Shown in pieces: positions 34,967-46,896 of a stretch of DNA of 64,000 nucleotides. The position numbers were made by a program, and so were the translations under genes. Position 1 is the stretch's first letter. Each line of letters starts with the position of its first letter. The DNA is from Ahaetulla prasina. Its lineage: Eukaryota; Chordata; Lepidosauria; Squamata; Colubridae. Below the pieces are notes generated by a model. It had not been told where the DNA came from, did no database searches, and saw only the letters and a list, made by a program, of their open reading frames with translations. Location of the stretch: the NCBI RefSeq assembly GCF_028640845.1, contig NC_080540.1, forward strand, positions 261,797,958 through 261,861,957, read 5' to 3'.

Positions 34967-36180
34967 TTATTTCATTAGAATAATGTGTTTATAAGGCAGT
35001 TGAAATGTCAAAGCACTGCTGGATTAAGTATAAACTTAAATTCCATTACCTGGCAGGCATTAATTGCTTATGAAGCGTAGGGATTCTTCCCAAGGGCCTT
35101 ATATGTTTCCTTTTGTCATTTTGCTAACTATTCTGTCTAGACGAACTTAAAGCCCTTAATCCACCATAGGGATCAATAAACTGTACAATAATTCAGTCCT
35201 AATAATTAGCTTTCACTTAAACACAAATGGTCATTTCATTGTGAACTGCAGTACAAAATGATAATGAAATAATTAAAAAGACAGATGAAAGAGTGACTTA
35301 ATAGGAAAGAGGCCTCACCGTTCAATTAGAGGCATTACCATTCAACCTTTTTATTACTGCCACAACCTTTCAGGGTTTTTTTTTTATAAAAAAAATAATT
35401 CTTCAAGCTATGCTCGTTTAACCCATGACAGTATCCCTATTAAATCTGCAGTCTTATGCTGTTTGCCTTAACGGCAAGGCTGATGTGAACCAGTCAACTA
35501 GTTACAGCCATTAGCAGGGTGTGCATTTCTTTTCCTGGGGGTCTGCAAATTATATATAAGCATCAATGTCATACTGCTTCCAACACAGAGCAGTTTAGCA
35601 GAAATATATTTTAAGAGTGGAATCCCTTGCAAAGGCATCAGCATGTTACCTTTCTGAGCACTGTATTAAAGTGTGTTTAAAAATAAATCTGAAGACGTTT
35701 CAACCTTTTTGGGGCTACCAAAACTCCTAAAGTATTGAAATTCTCTGCATTTGCTGAGACAGCAATTTAGTTACAGTAAGTTCAAAAAGGTACAAAACTT
35801 CATTAACCTTTTAATACTGCCTCACAGATGGAGGATGATAGATATATTTGAAGCCTCATGATCAAAGCACAGCCCTAATAGCAAAATCTTTCACTTTACC
35901 TTTACCATGTCCTGCTTTCATTTTAATGTCTACTATATCTTAATTTTGATGTAACCAGACATGTCCACAGCTTTGCCAGCAGCTAGAAAATACAGAACTG
36001 GGTTCAGGAGTCTATAACTGCCACATCAGCATGAATTCATTCAGCTTTCCCCTTTGCAGTGCAAAAGTCCTTTCAGATTACTATTCCTGAGCATGATGTC
36101 TCAATGGCTTAGTTTAATCACAGGTTTCTTGCTATAATGTGTCTCTGAGTCTAATTAAAAATGTTCAAGTCTCTACTCCA
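34967..36180. other. Transposon-free stretch, candidate conserved regulatory DNA
   Basis: About 1.2 kb without recognisable repeats, with mixed composition and dense homeodomain-type TAAT cores (e.g. CCTAATAATTAGCTTTCAC near 35197). An E-box-like TCAACTAGTT and long runs of non-repetitive text lie around 35400-35650. No open frame. The call is inference; conservation was not tested. Confidence 0.3.
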
Positions 36181-36280
36181 TCCAACTTAAAAAAAAAACT
36201 GTGATGGAAGAATACTTCCAAAGAATATCAGATTTTGGTGCAACTTTTGCCAACTCAGGAAGCCATCACTAGAAAATGCG

Positions 36281-36392
36281 ATATATATGTATATACATAT
36301 ACATATACATATACAGACAGACAGACAGACACACATACATATATATACATACATATACATATATACACACACATACACACATATATACACGC
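36281..36392. repeat. Compound (AT)/(ACAT)/(GACA) microsatellite
   Basis: ATATAC, CATA, GACA and CACA repeats for about 110 bp, directly abutting the 5' end of a CR1. Confidence 0.92.
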
Positions 36393-36414
36393 AATACCAA
36401 TGAAGAAGAAAAAT

Positions 36415-38655
36415 AATAGATCTCAAAAGAAACCAGCATGGATGTATAAAGAACTATCTGACAAATTGGAAGACAAAAAGGACAAGTATAAAAAGTGGAA
36501 ACGGGGGCAAATAACTAAGGCAGAATATCAGCAAATATCCCAACCTGTAAAGATGAAATGAGGAAAGCTAAGGCTCACAATGAACAAAGGCTAGCGACAA
36601 AAGTAAAAAATAACAAAAAAAGCTTCTTCCAACATGTTAAAAACAAGAAAAAAAGTCCAGGAAACAATTGGCCCATTGCTGGGAGAAAGTGGCAAGAAGG
36701 TGACAAGCAACAGGGAGAAAGTAGATCTACTTAACTCATTTTTTGCATCTGTCTTTACACAAAAGGAAAAAACAATTCAACCTATCAAAAACAGCACCAC
36801 AAAAAAACAGATTAGGAACACAAGTTAAAATAGGTGAAAAAATAGTAAGTGAACACCTGTCAACCCTAAAGGTAAAGGTAAAGGTTCCCCTCGCACATAC
36901 GTGCTAGTCCTTGCCGACTCTAGGGGGTAGTGCTTATCTCCGTTTTAAAGCCGAAGAGCCAGCGCTGTCCGAAGACGTCTCCGTAGTCATGTGGCTGGCA
37001 TGACTCAATGCCAAAGCCACACGGAATGCTGTTACCTTCCCACCAAAGATGGTCCCTATTTTTTCTACTTCCATTTTTACGTGCTTTTGAAACTGCTAGG
37101 TTGGCAGAAGCTGGGACAAGTAATGGGAGCTCACCCCATTACACGGCAGCACTAGGGATTTGAACAGCTGAGCTGCCGACCTTTTGATCGACAAGCTCAA
37201 TGTCCTAGCCCCTGATGGATTACACCCCAAGGTTCTGAAGGAACTGGCAGACGAAATCTCAGAACCACTGAACTATATCTTTCAAAGACCCTGGAGCACA
37301 GGGGAACTGCCAGAGGACTGGAAAAGAGCTGATGTAGTTCCCATCTTCAAAAAAGGAAAAAAAAAACAGATCCAGGAAACTACAGACCTATCAGCCTGAC
37401 CTCAATACCAGGGAAAATTCTGGAAAAGATAATCAAGCAACAAATCACCAAACACCTAGAAACAAACAAAGTAATAACCAAAAGCCAACATGGGTTTGTC
37501 AAAAACAGAACATGCCAGACTAATCTCATTGCATTCTTTGACAAAATGACAAAATTAGTGGACCACAGGAATGCTGTTGATATAATTTACTTCGACTTCA
37601 GTAAAGCATTTGATAAAGTAGACCATAACCTACTACTAGATAAAGTAGAAAAATGTGGGTTAGACAGCACCACCACCAGATGGATTCGTAACTGGCTGAC
37701 CAATCACACTCAACGTGTAGTCCTCAACGGAACTACATCCACATGGAGGGAAGTATGCAGTGGAGTACCCCAAGGCTCTGTTTTAGGCCCAGTACTCTTC
37801 AACATCTTCATCAATGACTTGGACGAGGGGATAGATGGGGAACTCATCAAATTTGCAGATGACACCAAGCTGGCAGGAATAGCCAACACTCCAGAAGATA
37901 GGCTCAAGATACAGAAGGATCTTGACAGACTTGAACATTGGCGCTATGTAACAAAATGAAATTCAACAGTGAAAAAAGTAAGGTTCTACATTTAGGCAAA
38001 AAACCCAAAATGCACAGGTACCATATATGTGGTACCTTGCTCAATAGAAGTAACTGTGAGAGGGATCTTGGAGTCCTAATGGACAACCATTTAGATATGA
38101 GCCAGCAGTGTGCAGCAACTGCCAAAAAAGCCAACACAGTTCTGGGCTGCATAAATAGAGGGATAGAATCCAGATCACGTAAAGTGTTAAAACCACTTTA
38201 TAATGCCTTGGTAAGGCCACACTTAGAATATTGCATTCAGTTTTGGTCGCCACAATGTAAAAAAATGTTGAGACTCTAGAAAGAGTGCAGAGAAGAGCAA
38301 CAAAGATGATTAGGGGACTGGAGGCTAAAACATGAAGAACGGTTGCAGGAACTCGGTATGTCTAGTTTAATGAAAAGAAGGATTAGAGAAGACATGATAG
38401 CACTGTTCAATATCTCAGGGCTTGCCACAAAGAAGGGGAGCCAAACTATTCTCCAAAGCACCTGAGGGTAGAACAAAAAGCAATGGGTGGAAACTAATCA
38501 AGGAGAGAAGCAACTTAGAACTAAGAAGAAATTTCCTGACAGTTAGAACAATCAATAAGTGAAACAATGTGCCTGCAGAAGTTGTGAATGGTGCAACACT
38601 GGAAATTTTTTAAAAAAATGTTGGATAGCCATTTGTCTGAAATGGTGTAGAGTTT
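36415..38655 (+). pseudogene. CR1 ORF2 reverse transcriptase, broken
   Basis: Fragments in order: KKPAWMYKEL...KRGQITKAEY (36.4 kb), SFFASVFTQKEK (36.75 kb), then the SINE, then LAPDGLHPKVLKELADEIS and [16 protein letters not shown] (37.2-37.36 kb). A frameshift in the A run follows. [17 protein letters not shown] comes next, then the 137-residue frame 37546-37959 with [37 protein letters not shown] and [10 protein letters not shown] (the FADD catalytic box). [15 protein letters not shown] and CERDLGVLMD follow in another frame (37938-38279). The C-terminal module (TRSNGWKLIKERSNLELRR) is at 38.45-38.65 kb. The RT catalytic motifs look intact, but at least four frame breaks and the SINE disable it. 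Confidence 0.92.
36870..37208 (-). mobile_element. tRNA-headed SINE with (TTTACC)n tail, copy 2
   Basis: Same family as 3175-3527. The B-box region (AGGGATTTGAACAGCTGAGC on plus) is near 37151-37170. The (TTTACC)n tail is at the low-coordinate end (GGTAAAGGTAAAGG). The extreme head (normally ending ACTGAGCCACC) is missing; CR1 sequence CCTGATGGATTACACC resumes directly. It interrupts the CR1 polymerase between its linker and the PDG motif. Confidence 0.88.
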
Positions 38656-38714
38656 CCTGCCTCGACAGGGGGTTGGACTAGAAGACCTCCAAGGTTCCTA
38701 TTATTATATTATTT

Positions 38715-41084
38715 GCTGGGCATCTGAATTTTGAACATATGACCATCATAAGTGTGAGTGAGAGCCTATTAATAGCAGCTGGTTCATCTGTGTCAGGCAC
38801 AAAAAATCTTACCATTTGTAAGATTGTAGTGTAGAAGATTTATTCAAGCCTATACCCAAGGATCTAGTCAACTAAAATTCACCATTAAAGTGGTGCTAGA
38901 TAAGGGTCAATGGAATTCAAGAGGGGCTGGTCTTGGTTCTCTTGCAGCAATGCAAGGACTCTGAACTTATGATGCATTTAACTCCACCTGTGAGCTCTGA
39001 CTGGTCTTCTCCCACATCTGTGCTGCTAGGTGAGTTTCTTTAGCCAGTAAGTGTGCTATGCAGCTCTTTACATTGTTGACCTGCTGTTGATGCCTGCTAA
39101 TGTGATGGTGATTGGTTCCTGTTCTGGGAGATAGCTGTGGTCTGCTCTCGGGTCGTGCAACCAATTTGACTGGTACTATGTGTCTTCTCTTTCTCCCATA
39201 TGTTATTCCAATACTGTTCAGTTGGTGGCTCTGCTGTTACTGCGTTATTTTACTGCGGTTGGAAATACACCTTGGATGGTTCTTTGGAGAACAAGGCATT
39301 TATCTTTTGGCTTCTGTTTCTCTAGTATATATCTTTAGATTGGTAGCAACTGCTAAGAATCTTTGTTTCTAGGGCTTCAGATGGAGTCATTATATTTTTT
39401 CAGTAGCAGAGTCTTATTCCTAATCTTCGGATGTTTTCTGCGGTTCAACCAGCTAACTAAACCTCAATCCAGGTTGCCTTGATATTAGCCTCTAACCTCA
39501 TTTTGGCTTTTATTGGGGGAAGGGGGTATGTTCTTCTTGTTTATGTAGCCAAGCATATAATAACCCATGATACCAAAACTACTGCCATGTTAGTAAAATG
39601 TAAAATTATATTTTATGATTCACACACTGGTACACAGAGCTGAATGTAATAAACAGATTCAGAAGAACAATTATTTTTATTTCTATTTTAGAAATTAGAA
39701 GAAATATCTTACATACCACACAGTTATATATAGCAAGAATCTAGCCAAATACAGCAAGCAATAAGAATATTTTCCGTATTACAAAATGGCTCGAAATCAC
39801 AAAGTAATGCTTCAAGAACTATTCGAAGGCAGATTCTGTGTTTCATTGTCAAATCATGTTTGACTTTATGCCATTTATATGTCTAAATGCAAAATGTTAT
39901 TTTAAAGTCATTGCCAAGGTAATGGGTGTTTCCAGCTTTTACAGAAATGTGAGGAGATGCAAGGGCTCTAACCATCTTAGCCACTGACATTTACAACTAT
40001 GGGTTTTGCTTTTAATACGGGGCAATGAGCAATATACTTAAGGCATCAGACAATGCTTTATAGCATACACTAAAGGTGAATCACTTTTTACTAGATATAT
40101 TAGCTGGAGGATCTGAAACCTCATGAGGAAATTTAACTAGTTTTAACCCAAGCAGTGCTATTGCTTCTGTTATTACCTTTCAAATTCTCAGCAGGATGCA
40201 GAGTTTCTGAACATCCTATTCAGAGATATTGAGGTCCTTTTTCCCCAATTGGTTTCTACCACTTTGGGTAACAGTAGAGTACTCATTAACAAACTAATTG
40301 ATTTTTATTAATTATCTGTGGTATATTTTTCCACTGATTATTTCCCCCTAGTATCTAAGCTTATTAACTGCAACTACATATTCTCAGTATATAATTAGTC
40401 CTGAAGGAACTTGAAGTGGACCAGAGATCCTGTTTGATTGCTGTATCAAAATTTATTTGAAGATTAGTCAGATTTTTTTTTTTTACAAAGAAGGGCTTGG
40501 AAAAATCCTTCTAAAAATTTCTCATTATGGTACAGAGACGAGAGACCCAAAGTGCTATCAGCACAGAATTCACAGAATTCAAGAAGCCACTGGGAGACTT
40601 TGATACGGCCACCAAAATAATCACATATCAGTGGTAAACTGAATTGACAGTTCAATCACTGAATGCTATAGTATTTTTCAAAAGAAATGTCTTATGACAT
40701 TGGTAGTGTGTGTGTGTGTGTGTGTGTGTACACATATTAAGAATGTATATATCACGCTTAATAGCATAAGTTGACAAAAATGTATAAAGGAAATATTTTC
40801 CTTAACAGTTTTCATCAGGAACAAACTCAGCTGCTCTGGTTGAAATGAGGGAATTTTCATCTATCTTCCAAAGGATTGATGTGATAGCTATCACAATATA
40901 TGAGTTGCCTCTGTTATAAAGTTCTGACAATTATGAAAGAATTTATGAAAAAAGGACATAGAAACAAGGTTTCAAATAGAGATAAAAAGAAAATATTTGT
41001 TCAGAATTATCAGAACTTATATTTGTACAAGATGGTTTCACATTTAATATTTGCATAGATTTTATTATTTTATTCTTAATGCTA
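38715..41084. other. Unrecognised sequence with one (GT)n
   Basis: (GT)12 lies at 40706-40730. The 86-codon frame at 39112-39372 is hydrophobic but has no domain or context; not called. Confidence 0.4.
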
Positions 41085-41092
41085 ATACATGG

Positions 41093-41440
41093 CCGTGATG
41101 GCGAACCTATGGAACGCATGCCAGAGGTGGCACACAGAGCCCTCTCTGTGGGCTCTCATGCCAGCACCAGCTTGTCTCTTCTGGGTTCTGGCAGGCGCAT
41201 GCATGCCAGCTAGCTGGTCTTCGCCACACCATGCGTATGCCAGAACCCAGAAGAGATTAGCAGGCCAGTGCGCATGCATGCGACGGAACCCAGAAGAGCA
41301 GCTGGGTACCGCACGCATGCACACCGGCCAGTTGCTCTCTTCCGGGCTCTGGCACTCTGGCACAAATGCGTGTGCGTACATACACACACACATGCACGCT
41401 CGAGTTTCAGTCTCGGTGCCAAAAAGATTAACCATCACTG
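41093..41440. mobile_element. Non-autonomous hAT-like element (CAGTGATGG family)
   Basis: The ends CCGTGATGGCGAACC and, reverse complemented, CAGTGATGGTTAATC form short inverted repeats. Flanks ATACATGG (41085-41092) and ATATATGG (41441-41448) match at 7 of 8. The 348-bp body is GC- and CpG-rich with repeated AACCCAGAAGAG/TCTTCTGGGTTCTGGC blocks in both orientations and many CGCATGCATGC runs. Long frames on both strands (149 and 118 codons) are by-products of this composition. Confidence 0.82.
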
Positions 41441-41448
41441 ATATATGG

Positions 41449-43417
41449 GGTAGACAACACAGGATATTGATCCTGATTTTTTATGTTTTTAGTAACCTCT
41501 ACATCAGTTCTTCAGCTCTAAACCTTTCCAGTTTTTGATTTGGAATATTAAATTGTCTGAGAAAAGTGGAAGACAAGCAGAAAGTTACAAGTGGAGTACA
41601 ATAGGAGAAAGAAACAAAAAAAAAATGAAGTGTTCAGCTGTGAGAGATGAATATGAAAAGTTTGTCCTGAGACTACTGATTATCCGGTGTGAATAACTGC
41701 TTCCTGCTAAGTAAGAAGTAATATATTTCTGCTAAGTAAGCAGATACTGAAGATTCCAGATTCTAAGTAGCAACCCGAAAATATTTAATAAAACATTTGA
41801 AGTGTAGTGGCACTAATGAGAGCCTCAGAGTAGAAGAAGAATTATTTAAATTTAACATAAAGATTATTAGCTAAATACCATACAATCATGAACTGTGACA
41901 TTTGAGCAAAGTTTATGTTCCTGCCTGAAAATATTCTGGTTTTTATAATGAGCAAGGATAAGCATATTGTGGTACCTGAAGAAAAAAGCAGAAAATTGAA
42001 TGATTGGCAATATCTCTATAGATGAGAGAATGAAGATCAAGACAGCAGTACTTTTTTTGGAGGAGGAGAGGAGGAGGAAGAGGAGGAGAAGGAGGAGGAA
42101 CCTTACAATAAGATGGGAATAGTGGTCAATACATTTTATAAATAAATAAATAAGTAACATAACATAAACTAATGTAAACATAGGTATTGAGAACTGAATT
42201 ACCTGGATGATAGACTGCTGATCTAGATGGTTTACACTTCGTGAGAACCTTGTAGAGATGTGTTTGATGTAAGGAGTCTAATGAAGTGGGCTTTAACTGA
42301 ATCCCATAGAGTGAGGTCATAAAAGCCCTGAATGAAGCAAGTCAGAAATAAGCTTTCCTAAGGAGGAGAAGAAAATAAAAGTATTGTTGTATTGGGGCCA
42401 TTGAGTGACTATAAAAAATGCACCCTAAGATACTGATCCCCTATGGGTTTTTAAAATCCCCTTAGAAATGCAAAAATGAACCAAGTGGATTTTCTGAAAA
42501 TCTGTACATCACTGGTGAGAGTTGGTCTCAGCCTTTGAATTGGCTCCTCATTGATATAGAGATATACTGTAGACTAGAGAATGTAACTGCATATGATTCA
42601 GAGAATACCAAGGACTCCATGCTTAACCCTGAGCTACATATATTCTCTTCTATGGAAGCTCCATATCAAAACACTAAACATATTTTTAATTTCTTGTGAT
42701 GGATAGACAGCATCGCTATTCTGAATTAGACAATGAAAATACCTTGGCCTGTGCATGTGTGCATGTCTCTTCTCTTTGAATATTATGTTTAAGACAATGA
42801 CTTAGCCTGTATGTCTTTCTATAATTATACATGCCTGACAGATTCTGCATTTATAATCCTTGTGCTTATGTGTTATATCAAGACAATGTAAAGTGAAAAA
42901 TATGAGCTTTCAAAATTATCTATCCAGAAAAACATTTGTGTTGTTTTTTTCCTACAACTTGTAGTAAAGGATGACAAGAATTATTGTGGATAACAACTTT
43001 TTCATACATGAATGTGCCTGCATACACGTACAAATGACACACATAAGCTGCTAATTAATAATGCAATGAAATGCACCAAAAGGGAAATCTAGAAAGCTGT
43101 CCTGACATTCTTAACATTGATGTTAAGATAGCAGTCTGTTAGTGCATCTTCATGACCTGCAAAAATCATTGGGGCTGATTTAATACTTGTATACCATATT
43201 TTTCTTTGCAGCCTTGCATGTATGAGTAAACTGACAGTTCAGTGGTTTAGTTAAACAGCAATTATTTCAATCTACAACTTTAATATTAGGAAGAACAATA
43301 ACAGTTGAGGTAGAAGGAAAAACACAGAGACAGCGTTTAAATGCTACTGAGTTCTTAAATGATTTAACAACTTAATCTTAAATGATTTACTTGTGGTTAG
43401 TTAATATCTTGACTGCA
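41449..43417. other. Unrecognised AT-rich sequence, one GGA tract
   Basis: (GGA)n-type purine tract at 42058-42100. Nothing else was recognised. Confidence 0.45.
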
Positions 43418-43425
43418 ACATATTA

Positions 43426-43820
43426 CAGATAGTCCTCAACTTATAACTACAATTGAGCCCAAAATTTCTGTGGTTAAGTGAGACATTTGTTAAGTGAGTT
43501 TTGCCCCATTTTATGACCTTTTTTGCCACAGTTGTTAAGTGAATCACTGCAGTTGATAAGTTAGTAACCAGGTTGTTAAGTGAATCTGGTTTCCCCATTG
43601 ACTTTGCTTGTCAGAAGGTCTCAAAAGTTATCATGTGACCTTGGGACATAGCAATAGTCATAAATATGAACCAGTTTCCAAGCTTCTGAATTTTGATCAC
43701 ATCATCATGGGGATGCTGCAAATGTTGTAACTGTGAAAAACAGTCCTAGGTCACATTTTTCAGTGCAGTTGTAACTTTGAACAGTCACTAAACGAACTGT
43801 TGTAAGTCGAGGACTACCTG
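43426..43820. mobile_element. TA-flanked MITE (AGGTAGTCCTC family), copy A
   Basis: A 395-bp element with termini CAGATAGTCCTCAACTTATAAC and, reverse complemented, CAGGTAGTCCTCGACTTACAAC, each next to a TA (43424-43425, 43821-43822). The body contains repeated GTTAAGTGA phrases (GTGGTTAAGTGAG, TTGTTAAGTGAG, GTTGTTAAGTGAATC). TA duplication suggests mobilisation by a Tc1/mariner-type transposase. Confidence 0.82.
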
Positions 43821-43822
43821 TA

Positions 43823-45529
43823 TTTCTTATTTAGTAGTTACATCTTGTGTCCCATTTAAGAGCTCCAGCGGCTGTCCTCTCCTTTTATACCTACAGCTAT
43901 AACTTTGTGAGGTAAATTGGAGTGAAATAAAGTATGACTCCTGCAAAGTCTTATATTGAGATCTATGATCAAATGGAGATTTGAACCTGGATCTTCCTGA
44001 TACAAATATCTTATCAGTATATTATAAAGGCTCTTTATTGTCTATAGTGCTTTCATGGAAATCCAGTGAACCGCTGTATTTAATACAGGTGATGTTCATA
44101 ACATTAGTGCCATGCTCAGATGTCTGTAAATTTAATGGGCTAAATGAAAGGAACAAAATGCTGATTGCATATGTGAATAAGGCACGGAAACTAATCATGC
44201 TAGTATTGCAATATGGCCAGCATTCTTCTTTTCAAACTGATCTGCAGTTCTAATTAGTCGACTGTGGATTCTCTCAAAGAGAGAAGAGATTGAGAGCCCT
44301 CCATAAATGAGGTATGTGGGACAAATGATTAATAGCTTTTTGGCTATATTCAAAATGCACCCGACTCCTTGTACTTGTTCCCAGTAACTTATGATAAAAA
44401 TTCTCGTGAAATCCATTTGAAGCTTAGTCTCCTTGCTGAAGTAGTAGCAGGTTAACACATGCAGACGTACCACATGCACCACAACAAGGGAGGAGAGAAG
44501 GAAAAGAAGGGGGAAATAGTATCTATTTTTCCACCTGGATACCTCTTCATCTGCCACAGGCAAGTTCATTGTATAAAAAGCAATAGAAATAATCTTTTAA
44601 TACATAACACAAAACTGTACAGTACCTTATGTGTCATGTATTTGGAGCCTTGGCAATATAAAAGCTTTCACAGTTCTGTGCTTACATTTCTACACTATGG
44701 ATGAACACAGACCCCATATGTTCTTTCTGCTCTTGTGGTAAAGAAAGGAAAATGGTCTATTCAAGCCATAATTTTGTCTGCCTTAGGGCAAAAAGAAAAA
44801 AGAAAGAAAGAAAGAAAGAAAAGAACAGGTTTTAATGCTGTGCTACAAGGAAGTGCACTGAATATTCAAAGCACCATATGAATGTTCAAAAAGTGACCAT
44901 TATCTGCACATTCAGCTTCAGATGTCTAGATCATTATAAATCTGATTCAGTACTCATGGTTTTCAGGAATTATTTGCTCTGACAATCTTTTTACAATTTC
45001 CTAATCAAAAATAAGAAAAGCTATGCTTTATGCATTTTTTCTAATAAGAAAGCTTGTGTGCAACTTTCATTGATTAAGATTTTCAAAAAATATTATGTGT
45101 AATACATGCTTTCTTACATGAATACTTTCCAAATACATAACCAAGTTTCAGGTTATAAGAACTTTTTTTTTTAAATTAAAGTTTTAGGGCACTGAATGAC
45201 AGATCCTAATAGATTCTGTTCATTACTATCATTTTGGCCCAAGTCCATTTGGTGGGTTTCTTCATTTTGCCCCGTGAGAAGCTATGGTAGATTATTTTTA
45301 TTTATTACACAGTATTCATCGTCAACTAATGTTGCTGAAAATAAAACCAAAATTTTCTGCAAATCTTTTATAAAATATAGTTTTTTAAAAGTTCAGTAAA
45401 GATAATAACACAATCTGGACAACGATATCAGATTGTGATATCAAATCTGAAAAAAAAATGTTTTTCTGAATAGAAGTTTGGAAAATGGGGGGGGGCAGAG
45501 AAAGGTAAGCAAGGCAATTGTTCAAGGCA
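43823..45529. other. Unrecognised, includes candidate conserved stretch and (AAAG)n
   Basis: 44040-44460 is transposon-free and mixed in composition, with an octamer-like TGATTGCATATG. (AAAG)n lies at 44791-44823. A nine-base G run lies near 45487. Confidence 0.35.
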
Positions 45530-45531
45530 TA

Positions 45532-45923
45532 CAGGTAGTCCTCAACTTAACAATTGTTCAAAGTTACAATGGCGCTGGAAAAAAATGACTTACAACTGTT
45601 TTCACACTTATGATTATCACAGCATATCCATGGTCAAGAAATCAAAATTCGGACGCTGGGCAATTGACTCATATTTATTATGGTGGCGGTGTCCCAGGGT
45701 CATGTGATCACCTTTTATGACCTTCTGACAAGTAAAGTCAATAGGGAAGACTGATTCACTTAACAGTTGTGTTACTAACTTAACAACTGCAGCAATTCAT
45801 TTAACAGCTGTAGCAAAAAAAAGTTGGAAAATGGGCAAAATGGGCGAAACTCACTTAACAACTGTCTTGCTTAGCAACATAAATGTTGGGCTCAATTGTG
45901 GTCATAAATCAAGGATTTACCAG
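45532..45923. mobile_element. TA-flanked MITE (AGGTAGTCCTC family), copy B, inverted relative to copy A
   Basis: A 392-bp element beginning CAGGTAGTCCTCAACTTAACA and ending AAATCAAGGATTTACCAG, flanked by TA (45530-45531, 45924-45925). Inner text such as CACTTAACAACTG and GGGCTCAATTGTGGTC is the reverse complement of the matching positions in copy A. Confidence 0.82.
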
Positions 45924-46248
45924 TATTTGATTTGGAAATATGTTACCCTGGCCCAGTTAGTATCCAATATGCTTTTGACTTAGATATAAATTACAACTCC
46001 TCCAAATCTAAATGGCAATCTGTCACTGGTGATGTTTTTGAATACCAATAAACCAGTTTGATCCACAGACAGACAACATTAGAAATTGGAAAATGCCCCT
46101 CAGTAGTGGGAGAGTGGGGAGAGATTTTTTTTAAAAAGAAAGCTTACCCTCCAAAAGAAAAGGCAATTATATCTTACAAATGCCTACAACAATTGTAGAA
46201 ATGAATCTTAAAAATAAAACTATTTTCTATTTTAACCATTATCTATAA

Positions 46249-46369
46249 CAGGGGTCTCCAACCTTGGCAACTTTGAGCCTGATGGACTTCAACTCCCAGA
46301 ATTCCCCAGCCAGCTTTGCTGGGAGTTGAAGTCCACCAGGCTCAAAGATACCAAGGTTGGAGACTCCTG
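46249..46369. mobile_element. Palindromic hAT MITE (CAGGGGTCTCCAACC family)
   Basis: A 121-bp near-palindrome. The left arm is CAGGGGTCTCCAACCTTGGC plus CTTTGAGCC...CTTCAACTCCCAG; the right arm is its reverse complement (CTGGGAGTTGAAG...GGCTCAAAG...CCAAGGTTGGAGACTCCTG). Flanks ATCTATAA (46241-46248) and ATTTATAA (46370-46377) match at 7 of 8. Well-preserved arms suggest a young insertion. Confidence 0.92.
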
Positions 46370-46377
46370 ATTTATAA

Positions 46378-46892
46378 CATCCTATTCTATACTGTTTTCC
46401 TTGAAATTCACTACATTTTCATAGTTTAGTTCTATTAATTCAATTTGTTATTGTTGACCTGTATTTCTGTTATCGTAATCAATATATGGTATACCTCTAA
46501 AGAGTTATACATTGTTTTTCATCCTGTCTTTTACATTTTTTAGTTTCTGCTTTCTATTTCAGTCAAAGTCTTTACATTTTCTTTATATTTTCTGCATGCT
46601 TCTTCCTGACTAGGCTTTTTGATCTTCAAATATTTGCTCCATCTGAGGGAAACGTTTAGAAGGACTTTACCTCAAATCAATTCTGAGACAAAAAACAAAC
46701 TCCTTTTTTTCCTCAATTATCTCAGGGGTTGTCTCTTTTCCAATTGCTTCTTCTCATCAGGGTGGTTAATCATTTTCTTTTCTTTTTTATTTTGACTCCT
46801 GGACATTGGCTCTGTTTATTCGCCCTATTTATCATGAGACCTGTGGCTCCCAGGTAACTGTCTTAACCTTGCTTCCTTCTTGCCTCTTGCCC
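46378..46892. other. AT-rich sequence, nothing recognised
   Basis: Pyrimidine-rich text without a recognisable element. Confidence 0.5.
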
Positions 46893-46896
46893 AATA

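Larger units (their letters stand above)
36393..38714 (+). mobile_element. CR1 LINE, 5'-truncated, with nested SINE
   Basis: About 2 kb of CR1 ORF2 plus the 3' end, starting in the linker after the endonuclease (RSQKKPAWMYKEL). It ends with CGACAGGGGGTTGGACTAGA and AGACCTCCAAGGTTC, followed by a short TATTAT tail. It is split at 36870-37208 by a tRNA-headed SINE. The 5' junction falls at the edge of a microsatellite. Confidence 0.93.

Noticed and set aside
41082..41538. 118-149-codon frames with His/Cys/Met content
   Set aside because: They coincide with a hAT-like element bounded by target duplications; frames exist on both strands due to composition.
42120..42190. AAATA and ATAACAT repeats as a CRISPR-like or satellite array
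   Set aside because: Short simple-sequence runs without spacer structure; no prokaryotic features occur anywhere in the window.
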